DNA of 17,402 nucleotides from contig JAHBMJ010002685.1 in assembly GCA_018398765.1 (NCBI GenBank), forward strand, positions 1 through 17,402. Direction: 5' to 3'. A program made the translations under genes and the position numbers. The notes below the pieces were generated by a model, which worked only from the letters and a program-made list of their open reading frames with translations, did not search any database and was not told the DNA's origin. Positions 1-9,366 of this stretch are shown here, in pieces (the first letter of the stretch is position 1; each line of letters opens with the position of its first letter). Source of the DNA: Chromera velia. Lineage: Eukaryota > Sar > Chromeraceae.

Positions 1-115
1 ATGCGCGTGTGTATGTGTATGCGTGCGTGTGTGTATGTGTGTGCGTGTGTGTATGTGTATGCGTGTGTGTATGTGTTTGCGTGCATGCGTGTGTGTATGT
101 GTATGTGTATGTGTA

Positions 116-170
<55 letters not shown>

Positions 171-219
171 GTGTGTGTGTGAATGTGTCCGAGTGCGTGT
201 TTGTGTGCGTGTGGGTGAG

Positions 220-252
<33 letters not shown>

Positions 253-258
253 TTCTGG
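1..258. repeat. Degenerate (GT)n microsatellite at the left edge
   Basis: Almost pure alternating GT with scattered TGCG and TATG variants. The longest perfect run is about 121-164. Open frames crossing it read only as Cys/Val/Met strings and are not genes. It precedes the first recognisable exon (416-503) and is most simply read as intron or upstream sequence of the RNF25-like gene, which must begin further left or be hidden by this tract. The stretch 259-415 shows no coding signal apart from the acceptor at its end. Confidence 0.95.
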
Positions 259-415
259 GTGCGTGTTGCGCATGGTTAGATAATTGGGTTTTCGTCAAAA
301 GAACAACAAAAACTTGAACACTCCGACTCACTGCCTCGCTTTTCCCCTCTGCGTGTCTTTGTCTATGTTGCTCTGCGTTCCATCTGCGTGGGTCTCACCG
401 GTTTGACGAATGCAG

Positions 416-530
416 TCAAGAGAGGCGGCTGGAGGAACTGATGAAGACGACTGTGAAGGCTGAGAAGAGTCTGCTCCGAGCGGTGGAGGCCGTGGTTGAT
501 GAGGTTGGTCTGTTTCTCGGAGACATTTGT

Positions 531-565
<35 letters not shown>

Positions 566-2842
566 GAGAGGAATAAAGAGGACAAAAAAAGGTTGTCCTA
601 AGAGAGAGAGAGGGCACTAAGAGGAAGCATCGCTTCCCGCACCTGCTTTTCCATGTGCTCCCCTGCCTGTCTGTGTGTCTGCCTGCAGGTGACTGAGATG
701 AATGAACACCTCCAGGGCAGTTGTGCGATCTGCATGGGGTCTCTGATCGATACAGACAGCAGCCCTTCGGCTTCCCTTGAAGTGACAGGGCAGGAGGAGG
801 AAGCGGGAGGGGGTTCAGAGGTGATGACACGACTCTTTCGACTCTCTTGCTTCCACACTCTTCATAGAAGATGCCTTGAAAGAGTCAGTAGAAATACCCT
901 TCTTTTCTTGCACGTGAAGAAGAATGTCTTGGCTTAGTTGAAAATGCCATTATGTACTTTCTTTCGTGTTCATGGTCAGAAGCTTTTTCTTTCTTTCTTT
1001 CTTTCTTTCCTTCCTTCCTTCCTTTTTTCTTCCTTCCATGTTTGTCTGTCTGTCTGTCTGTCTGTTTCTCTGTCTGTTTGTCCTTGCCCTGTGTTTCGCT
1101 TCTGATGGATCCTTCTGTTTGTCTGTCACTGGGGCTCTGGTGCTCTGCTTGATGGTCTTCTTCTTGTTCCTGTCTTCCGCTGTCCTCCTTATTCTGTTCG
1201 TGCGCCTCGCTGGACACCGTTTTTCTTTCTGTCGACCCATGGTGACGTTGTTGAGCTCTCGCTTCATCTGACAGAATTTGGAAGCGTGTAGTGTCATGCC
1301 TGCATCCCTGCATGTCTGTTCGCTATTGAGGAAACGGTGTCGCTGTTTCCCCCCCTCCGCCCAGTGGTGGTTTCCTGAAGAAAGCGCAGGGCAGAAATGG
1401 GCAAGTGCAGTCGTGAAGCAGGCGGCAGAGGAGAGAGGGGAGTTGGCCCCCTACCCTCCCTCTCCAGAGGACGAAGGGGGGGATGTCGAGGGCCATCCCG
1501 GACAGGCTAAACCCTGCTGTCCGACTTGCAGAGGCACTGCAGCACCCACAGAGGCCAGTCGGGTCCACACATTTTTGTTCAATTTTCTCTACGTATGTAT
1601 CTTAATATAACAAGAGAGAGCAAAAATCAGATGCTGCACCTACTGGACTCCACAGATGTTCGGGAGGAGGGAGTCAGTCAAGAAGGGAGGAAGGAATGAA
1701 GGAGGCGTGGTGCTGGGCTGCGTGGCCTCACGTCTGTTCGAATTGATTGCGGGAGGAGATCTGTGTGTGTTGTGCGTCTCTGTCTCGTTCTCCTTTGGGA
1801 ATGCGACCCCTTGTCTGCTCTCTCATGTCACCCTTTCTCTTCCACCTAGCTGTCTGTCAGCCTGAGGATGAATGGATGAGTTTGAAGAAGCAGCCTTTGG
1901 AAAAATTGAATTCAAACGATGCCAAATTTTAGGTGGTACTCTTTGTGGCTTCTGAGCAAGCCCAGCGTCTAAGATGATGCCTTTCATGACCGTGTCCATA
2001 CTCCTGCCTTGCGTGCTTGAGTGCACAGATGGGTGTCTCCATCCTCCACTGCAGACAGACTCTTTTTGATAGACTGTGTGTGCCTATTGCTGCAACACCA
2101 ATCTGTTCTTCCTACCTGTTTTGTGTGCTTTCGATCCGATTTTTCATGTATGTCTGCGTGTTTGTCCTGTCTGCAGATTGCGGGTGTTCTACCTCCTGCC
2201 CTCGTGTCCCGCTATCCCGAGGCATGCGCTCTATTGACAGGGATCCAACCTCCAGAGGGGGGACACTGTGCTGCAGTCGCCGGTGAAGGAGGAGGTAAGG
2301 GAGCAGAGAAGACACAAGGGAAAGGAGAACAGAAAGGTGAGAAAGCCTCCCCACCCAGAGGACTTCCGCAACTAGCGGAAAGTCAATCTGGGGGAAAGAG
2401 TAAGGGAGGCCTCGGGCGGTCCTCAGCAGATTTACCTCAGTCTTCCTGTTCTTCTTCGTCCTCTTCCTCCTCTTCTGGTGCTGTGGCCACTTTGTTATTG
2501 ACAGGCGTTCTCTCGGAAGAGCCTTCTAGTGGGAGTGATAAGAAGGGGGGATCTAGTAGAGGCACGGCAGAAGAATGGTTTCGCGAATTCATAAAAGCTG
2601 AAAAAGGAGATGCGCTCCGTGAACGTCTTGCGACGGAATTTGGGGCTGTGGGTACAGTTCCCTTTTCTTCCTCTCGACGCCCCCGCTTGCATGTGAACTT
2701 TCCTGATCATGCAAAGGCCCTCCAAGCACAGCTGGCTTTGTCAGGCACTGTGATTGATGAAGAGGATGTTCAAACGCCTGCAGGTGGAACGTCCCGGCAG
2801 TTGCTTTTGCATATAACACCAAAAGAACAAAGTTCAGAATAG
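416..2842 (+). CDS. RNF25-like RWD-RING E3 ubiquitin ligase, 5'-partial, four exons
   Basis: Predicted RING-type E3 ligase that would transfer ubiquitin from an E2 to a substrate. Exons read 416-503, 689-883, 1365-1592 and 2177-2842 (stop TAG), all joined in phase 0. Exon 1 (acceptor tgcag, donor gttggt) encodes two helices like the end of an RWD domain (LEELMKTTVKAEKSLLRAVE). Exon 2 (donor gtcagt) holds most of a RING-H2: CAIC, 38 residues, then CFHTLHRRC. Exon 3 (donor gtatgt) supplies the last pair, CPTC, after an unusually long C6-C7 gap of 54 residues. A helix running straight into the RING, and the long gap before the last Cys pair, are RNF25 features; RNF25 acts in ribosome-collision signalling. 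Exon 4 encodes IAGVLPPALVSRYPEA, a Lys/Gly/Ser linker with about 12 serines, then a folded-looking tail (see findings). The N-terminal RWD is missing from the window. The ligase class is fairly sure; RNF25 orthology and exon 4 membership are inference. Confidence 0.68.
532..563. repeat. (CA)n microsatellite in intron 1 of the RNF25-like gene
   Basis: About 16 perfect CA units, 28 bases downstream of the donor at 504. Intronic. Confidence 0.95.
980..1072. repeat. (CTTT)n-(CCTT)n-(TGTC)n compound tetranucleotide tract
   Basis: Adjoining tetranucleotide runs: CTTT near 985-1010, CCTT near 1008-1024, TGTC near 1041-1064. They lie in intron 2 (884-1364) of the RNF25-like gene. Nothing else is recognisable in that intron; the open frames through it are pyrimidine-repeat translations. 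Confidence 0.9.
1593..2176 (+). other. Intron 3 of the RNF25-like gene, with one exon-like segment
   Basis: Bounded by a strong donor (tac|gtatgt) and acceptor (tctgcag|att). Inside it, 1862-1932 looks exon-like: it follows a good acceptor (ttccacctag near 1850) and reads PEDEWMSLKKQPLEKL before a TAG stop at 1930-1932. No usable donor lies before that stop, so it could only be an alternative last exon. Otherwise nothing is supported here. Confidence 0.5.
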
Positions 2843-2883
2843 CGTCGCCAAGCCAAGCATCTGCTGTGTGAATGCGTTGACGT

Positions 2884-2887
<4 letters not shown>

Positions 2888-2923
<36 letters not shown>

Positions 2924-3003
2924 TGTGTCACTGTGTGTGTGTGTGTGTGTGTGTGTTGACTCGGAGTTCGTCGCTCTGTCTGTCTGTCTGTCTGTCTGTC
3001 TTT
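2888..3003. repeat. (GT)n followed by (TGTC)n, 3' of the RNF25-like gene
   Basis: Two (GT)n runs (about 2888-2914 and 2930-2957) interrupted by TCAC, then six or seven TGTC units near 2975-3002. They begin about 45 bases after the stop codon, so they would fall in the trailer or just beyond it. Confidence 0.92.
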
Positions 3004-3079
3004 CTTTCTGCCTGCTGCCTGTCTGCGCACGTGCGTCCGTGCGTCCGTTCATGTGTATGTGTTTCCGTGATTGTCTTTG

Positions 3080-3540
3080 TCTGTTTTAATCAATGTCAAT
3101 CTATAGTTTTCTGTAGTTTTCTGGGAGAAGGCATGATAACTTTTTTGTTCTAATTTTGGTTCTGGCTAAAAAGCATTTACAACATTGTGATTGGATGAGA
3201 ATTAACACCAAATTTGGCGTATGACTCATTCAAAGTTGTCTTAAATATTAATTAAAAAAAAATAATTTGAAGTAACTTTATTAGGATTGGTTTTGATGGA
3301 TTGATTGTTTTTTCTTTTTTAATGCATTTGGTAATTGATTGATAGGTTCTGCACTGGATGAGGATATATATTCTTGGTTTTCTCGTGGTTTACTGCCAGG
3401 GGCACCTAGGGGGTAAGCTTACAACGTTCACTGGTTACAGCTCAATCTCAACTGAGCCTTACCAAGAATAAAAAACAATCGTGAAAAATCTCTCAGGATT
3501 GGGATTAATTAATTAATTAATAATTTATGTCCGGAGGATT
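3080..3540. other. AT-rich intergenic island
   Basis: Composition changes abruptly to A/T-rich sequence. It includes an A9 run near 3255, GATT-rich stretches and a (TTAA)n-like run at about 3504-3528. No open frame of substance or recognisable RNA gene was seen. It resembles the islands at 6110-7100, 13740-14660 and 17120 onward. Confidence 0.7.
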
Positions 3541-3985
3541 GGCTTCCCGCGCCTTATACTTCCCAATGTCTGACGTGCGGCTTTGAGGGAAAAGCGCCTA
3601 GCTAGCTATATAGACGCATATCAGACCGGCCCGCGGGCTGTATGGGGCCGGGGGCTCCAATGATGCACCCGGCACAAAATCTATCGGACATCTGCATGCA
3701 TGCATGCATGCACGCATATATTAATACAATTCGATCTTTGTATGTCGGACTTATAGGACGTATACGAAGTCCGTGTGCTGCCATGCAAGAATGCACGTGT
3801 GCTAGCGAACCAAACGTACATCTGCGACGTCCGCGGGTTTCCTGTATCCCGAACTGCGCAAGCGGTCTTTTCTCAGTCCACTGCTTCGGGAATTGTACCG
3901 CACTGATTCCCTGCTGTGTTGTTGGAAGCCCTGCGTAGTCTGTTGCTGCAACACGCACATTGACAAGTGAAGACCCAGGGCCCAA
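3541..3985 (+). promoter_or_regulatory. Upstream region of the tandem ubiquitin-like gene
   Basis: GC content recovers and the sequence carries agctagctatatagac (3599-3614, TATA-like) and an array of TGCA units at 3693-3711, about 275 bases before the ATG. TGCATGC is a known core site of ApiAP2 transcription factors in Apicomplexa; its use here is inference. The two open frames across this stretch on opposite strands share no recognisable motif and were not called. Confidence 0.4.
3693..3711. repeat. (TGCA)n array, nested TGCATGC palindromes
   Basis: Nearly five perfect TGCA units, giving several overlapping TGCATGCA palindromes upstream of the ubiquitin-like gene. It may be a transcription factor site cluster or simply a short microsatellite. 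Confidence 0.85.
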
Positions 3986-4704
3986 ATGGCAGTACCTCTC
4001 ACAGTGTACTCCCCAACTGGGCAGGAATTCTCAATTGAAGCAAACTTCGAAACGGACAAGATCCAGGATGTGCGCACAAAGCTTGTTGCCGTTGCCGGCC
4101 CTGTTGCACACTCCTGGTGTATCATGAAGGACCACGAGGGGGCTCTGGACGATGAACGGACACTCGACGAGCTCCAGGCAGAAGAGGAATTCTCCAAACT
4201 CTGGAGTCAGTCCACACACTTGCTTGCTTACTTGCCCACTGTCTTCATTTGTGGTCTGGTTGTATTCACAGACATGCATTAAGATTGGTGCATGTATCTA
4301 TATACATGCATTGAGAACTTGACCAAAAGGTCTGAGGAACTTCGTCGCCACCGTCTATATTGACTCTTCTCTCGCCATCCTGCTCCTCGTTTGCAGCTGC
4401 CAATCCTCCGCCCCCTCCGCCTTTCCACTTCTTCATCACGAATGCCAAAACGGCAGCCACGACGTACCTGGAGCTCCCATCGAATGACCACGTGGAGCAC
4501 TTGAAGAAACTGATACAAAAGTTCATGCAGGTTCCGGTGGAGGATCAGATTCTGGTCTTTCAGGGAGAGTCTCTGGGAGAAGGCCCTCTGAATGAATGTG
4601 CGCTACCGACGGAGAGCTTTGTCTATCTGCTGGACAGGAAGGACACGAATCCAGATGAAAATGCGAATGCGGACGCAGGAGATGACGCTCAAGCTGCAAA
4701 GTAG
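3986..4704 (+). CDS. Tandem ubiquitin-like domain protein, two exons, 175 aa
   Basis: Exon 1 is 3986-4205 and exon 2 is 4397-4704. The donor TGGA|GTCAGT and acceptor tttgcag|CT join in phase 1 to give Thr. The start is the first ATG (cccaaATGG). Residues 1-73 form one ubiquitin-like fold: MAVPLTVYSPTGQEFSIEA is a beta hairpin, TDKIQDVRTKL the helix, DDERTLDEL the late turn. A Pro6 linker leads to a second, clearer domain at about 82-155: FHFFITNAKTAATTYLEL, helix VEHLKKLIQKFMQVP, DQILVFQGESL (compare the ubiquitin strand with Ile44), and TESFVYLL as the last strand. The acidic Asn/Asp/Ala tail ends in AAK with no Gly-Gly, so this is not a conjugated modifier. Tandem ubiquitin-like proteins usually act as adaptors binding proteasome, Cdc48/p97 or E3 partners; which one applies here cannot be told. 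Confident about gene structure and fold, not about role. Confidence 0.78.
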
Positions 4705-4975
4705 CTAGAGAGAGAAGAAGTTGTTTGGGGGCCCTTCAGGACAGTGCCAACTCTTTTGACCTGATGTATAAAGAATCTGATCTTCGGGTGGTCCAATGCA
4801 GACTTCTGGACTGGAAACGGGCAGACTGGCAGCAGGACATTTAACCATTATATGAGCCGTCTGAATGTGCCCTTTCTCAGCATTGATGTGCCAAGTATAC
4901 TGTGGAGTTTATGATGCTGGAAGGGAGAGAAAGGTGCTGTGGGAAGTCAAATTGGCGGATACTAGAAAGGAGAAG
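4705..4975. other. 3' region of the ubiquitin-like gene
   Basis: No coding signal; stop codons in all frames. Likely the trailer, then GA-rich spacer leading into the duplicated segment. Confidence 0.5.
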
Positions 4976-5467
4976 AAAGAAGAATGAATGGGACTGCATA
5001 TCGATAGCGAGAGAAGAGAAACTTGCATACCGACAGACGGATGGGATCAATGAATGGATGATTTACTGAGAGTGCATACGGATGCAGGGCTGGTGAAACA
5101 AGCTGAGGAAGAGAACGGACAGGGGGGAAGAGGGAGGGAAATAATAGGGGCGGGGGAAGAAATATCAAGGATGAAGAATGGATAGCAAAGATGTCGAGGC
5201 AAGAATAGAGCGCCCACTCGTGCGTGTGGAAACATTCACTCCCACTGCAGGCAGAATTTCTGTGTGCATGGACAGATGGGTGCAAAAGAGATGGATGAGA
5301 AAAGAACCACAAAGAACAAACGACAAGAAATCAAAGAAAAAGAGGAGGGAGGACCGTGTGCAGAAGGACAGACAAAAGGATAGATAAAAAGACAGACAGA
5401 CAGACAGACAGACAGACTGACAGACAAGGGGGGGAGATTGGTGGAGAACATGCAGAGATTGCGAGAC

Positions 5468-5506
<39 letters not shown>
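4976..5506. repeat. 531-bp duplicated segment, copy 1
   Basis: As far as I can read, base-for-base identical to 5572-6102 (constant offset 596). It contains GA-rich spacer, a (GACA)n run near 5390-5419 and a (CA)n run ending at 5506. It has no convincing gene; open frames inside it recur identically in copy 2. Beyond 5506 this copy continues as (CA)n interrupted by AAAACG units up to the N at 5571. Confidence 0.93.
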
Positions 5507-5513
<7 letters not shown>

Positions 5514-5570
5514 CACACAAAACGCACACACACACAAAACGCACACACACACAAAACGCACACACACACA

Positions 5571-5571
5571 N
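5571..5571. other. Single N, assembly join
   Basis: One undetermined base exactly between the end of the CA-rich extension of copy 1 and the first base of copy 2. A single N flanked by identical sequence is typical of two contig ends placed side by side without merging their overlap. Confidence 0.9.
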
Positions 5572-6063
5572 AAAGAAGAATGAATGGGACTGCATATCGA
5601 TAGCGAGAGAAGAGAAACTTGCATACCGACAGACGGATGGGATCAATGAATGGATGATTTACTGAGAGTGCATACGGATGCAGGGCTGGTGAAACAAGCT
5701 GAGGAAGAGAACGGACAGGGGGGAAGAGGGAGGGAAATAATAGGGGCGGGGGAAGAAATATCAAGGATGAAGAATGGATAGCAAAGATGTCGAGGCAAGA
5801 ATAGAGCGCCCACTCGTGCGTGTGGAAACATTCACTCCCACTGCAGGCAGAATTTCTGTGTGCATGGACAGATGGGTGCAAAAGAGATGGATGAGAAAAG
5901 AACCACAAAGAACAAACGACAAGAAATCAAAGAAAAAGAGGAGGGAGGACCGTGTGCAGAAGGACAGACAAAAGGATAGATAAAAAGACAGACAGACAGA
6001 CAGACAGACAGACTGACAGACAAGGGGGGGAGATTGGTGGAGAACATGCAGAGATTGCGAGAC

Positions 6064-6102
<39 letters not shown>
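5572..6102. repeat. 531-bp duplicated segment, copy 2
   Basis: Same sequence as 4976-5506, including the (GACA)n and (CA)n tracts with equal repeat counts. It diverges from copy 1 only after the (CA)n run, where it enters AT-rich sequence (cacatgatg). Equal microsatellite lengths in both copies favour an artefact over an old duplication. Confidence 0.93.
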
Positions 6103-6103
<1 letters not shown>

Positions 6104-6511
6104 ACATGATGATACATAGACATACACATTTTTCATTAAAAGTAAAATGATGTTTATAATGAAACAATTCTTTTTACGGTTTTTTGTAGTGTATGAACGT
6201 TAGAAGACCTTTCGATCCACAACAATTTTTTCATATAGTGTATTAAAAATAACCAGAAAAATTATTTCTATTTTAATTAATTCTATAATTAAGAAAATTG
6301 AATTTCATGCAATTGGCTATAGGTAATTGGCCAGCTTATTGGGGGTTTTAATATTCAATGTTCAAACTGGTTTCAATGTTGTGAGAGAATGTATAAGAAG
6401 TTTTTTTGTTAACTTTCCAGTTATAATTTTGGAAGTCAACTGGGAATTTAATCAATGATTATGTTTTACTAGGATCTAGAATTCGGTAAATTAATCAATA
6501 GTGGCTCACAC
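6103..6511. other. AT-rich island left of the inverted-repeat element
   Basis: A/T-rich, with short TTAATTAATT-like stretches. No open frame or RNA gene recognised. Confidence 0.6.
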
Positions 6512-6994
6512 TGTTAGATTGTCTAGTGACCAGATTTGATTTGATTTGATCTGATTTGATTTGAAGTAGGGCTTAACTTCAAATCAAATCTTAGGCCTGC
6601 ATGAGAAACTTTAGTATGATAGGGCTAGTGATAGGGCCTATCAAATTCTATTAAATCTACTTCAAATCTGACCTTTTAACCTCAAATCTTCGAGGTGACT
6701 CTCTAGGATGACTCTAAGCTAAAAACTTATATAAGCTCTTAGCTTTAACAATAGCTCATTAATTTTAAGAGTCTTAATTTAGCTTTTAGTCTATTTTTTA
6801 GTGATTTTCTTGTCTCTAGGGCTTTCTAGGATTTGCTAGTGGTATCGACTGTGTCATATCGTTTTCAGTGCTATCGAGACTAATATTGAGAGTGACCTCT
6901 AAACTTTAACCTCAAATCTAGTCAGATTTGAGTTTGAAGCTCAAATCAAATCAAGTCCTATCAAATTAAATCTGGTCACTAAGACTATCTGACA
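6512..6994. mobile_element. MITE-like element with long terminal inverted repeats
   Basis: About 483 bp bounded by inverted arms of roughly 55 bases (6512-6566 and about 6940-6994). Both arms, read inward, start TGTyAGATwGTCT, continue (T)AGTGACCAGATTT and then run into GATTTGATTTG repeats, with a few mismatches and one indel. A second, perfect 14-base hairpin (GATTTGATTTGAAG, 10-base loop) sits at the inner end of the left arm. No transposase frame is present, so it would be non-autonomous. No target-site duplication is visible next to the arms, which leaves the superfamily open. It could instead be a local fold-back of GATTT repeats. Confidence 0.55.
6557..6594. repeat. Perfect 14-bp hairpin inside the element
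   Basis: GATTTGATTTGAAG is followed by the 10-base loop tagggcttaa and its exact reverse complement. It lies at the inner edge of the left terminal arm. Confidence 0.85.
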
Positions 6995-8504
6995 TATGTT
7001 TATTACTGATAGGAAGAGCCGGTTTGTATACTAGTTTGCATATAGGGCGGATGCACACAAAGCCTAACACAAAGCTTAGCATAGTTAGAGCTAGCTAGAG
7101 CATATATATATAGAGAGAATGAGCTTTACAAAGTGCTAGAGAGACTAGTATAGAGAGAGGGAGGCACCTAGGCAGGTACATACAGCAGCAACCATCAAAA
7201 CAAAGCTGACAAACATCGAGACGGACAGAGATGCTGCCTATAGAACGCTCCTCGGGTAACTTCACAGACTGAATTCTTAAGACAGGCAGACACAGATAAG
7301 ACAGACAGATGCAGGTGTTTTGCGTGTAATGTTTCGACGAGAAAGGATGAGAAAGATGATCTCCAAGGCTCAGTTGAAGGCTGTCCAGAAGCACAGACGT
7401 TATGGTGAGACCCACTAAGGCAGGCAGACATACACAGAGAGAGAGAGGCAAAGAAAGAGACTCGCAGAGAGGGAGAGGGGAAGGAGTCTGAAGAGAGAGG
7501 AAGCGCGGGGGGAGTAGGGGGGGTAAGCCGGGAGTGGGGTGGGTGGGAGAGGACTTTCAGAGCAACAGAGACAGCTGGCCAGGCACAATGACACGTCAAC
7601 GAGAACAGAGCGCAGAAAGAAAGAGGCAGTCACGAACAAGCATAAAAACCAGAAAAAAGAGGAAAAAATGAAGACGCAAAGAGACGATAAAGACATTCAG
7701 TCCGTGCACTCCCAACAAGCGAAACAGAAAGAAGAGCAGCACAAGCACACACAGACAGATAGGTAGGTCAGAGGGATGAATGATGCGTTCAAATAAAGTT
7801 GACTCGCATGCAGAAGCGCGACGCAAAGAGGGTTCGACAGCGGGGAAAACTTGAAAAGAGAAAAGTTTTAAGAGTCACTAATTTTGGTCCGTTCCTTCGT
7901 TTTCCTGTCGGACAGGAAGGCTATCCATTTGTTCGACATGGAACACACATGCAGGGCATTGCATCACGAATACTACGACAACACGACACGAAGCACGGAA
8001 CGCACTAACAAGCCTCTCACTCACAGAAATCAGGCGAGAGCTTCTCATAGAGACCCGCCCGCAAGGGACACGAACGCGCAGAGAGATGCGTCTGCTTTCC
8101 GTCCAGAAAATCGGGAGGGAAGCATCAGCGACACGGACGATCCTGGCGGAGTGCGGTACAGAGCTACAGAGCACAACACAGTTGCAAGGTTGCATGAAGG
8201 CCCAAGAAAGAGTCTACAGAGTAGGCGATCGGGTGATCGAAAAAAGAACCTCGGATCGACTGGCTATTCTCCACCCCCTTCTTTCATTCTTCAAAAGGAA
8301 TCCCGGTAACTTCTTTTTCCGTTCAAATTCTATCAGATCAGATCTCCACACCCGAATTCCATCGATCTCCACACCTTGATTCAGTGTGAAGAACGGAAAC
8401 TTAAAAGCTGTACAGATCGATGTGCGTGATCATTGATCCCCACTTTCCCTTGTGCTGATCTGATCTTTCGGGATTGTCTCCGACATGATGCGACTGTTCA
8501 TCCT
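6995..8504. other. Intergenic region, GA-rich, no supported gene
   Basis: Plus-strand purine-rich sequence with scattered GACAGACAG and GAGAGAG motifs, especially 7430-7760. Several overlapping open frames of 70-140 codons occur on both strands at 7800-8380, but they overlap each other and show no domain, motif or consistent splice frame. The only exon-like item is 7329-7404 (listed separately). The minus-strand gene at 8505-8789 would place its trailer at the right end of this region. Confidence 0.55.
7329..7404 (+). other. Candidate short first exon (weak)
   Basis: ATG at 7329 opens a basic 25-codon frame (contains KAQLKAVQKHRRY) that runs directly into a good donor, ATG|GTGAGA at 7405. 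No downstream exon could be linked convincingly and the peptide matches no family I recognise, so this may be chance. Confidence 0.15.

Positions 8505-9366
<862 letters not shown>

Noticed and set aside
1-283. Open frames of Cys/Val/Met across the (GT)n tract
   Set aside because: Pure translation of a dinucleotide repeat; no start context, domain or splice signals.
1862-1932. Exon-like PEDEWMSLKKQ segment
   Set aside because: It has an acceptor but runs into TAG with no acceptable donor, and including it would prevent joining to the well-supported exon at 2177. Noted only as a possible alternative last exon.
416-2842. CNOT4/Not4 orthologue
   Set aside because: The RING ligands are C3H2C3 with a long C6-C7 loop and RWD-like helices in front. 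Not4 has a C4C4 RING at its N-terminus.
5461-5570. CRISPR-like array of short repeats
   Set aside because: The units are CA dinucleotides with AAAACG interruptions; there are no unique spacers and the context is eukaryotic.
7799-8379. Several overlapping open frames on both strands
   Set aside because: They overlap one another, share no recognisable motif, and no splice model links any of them.
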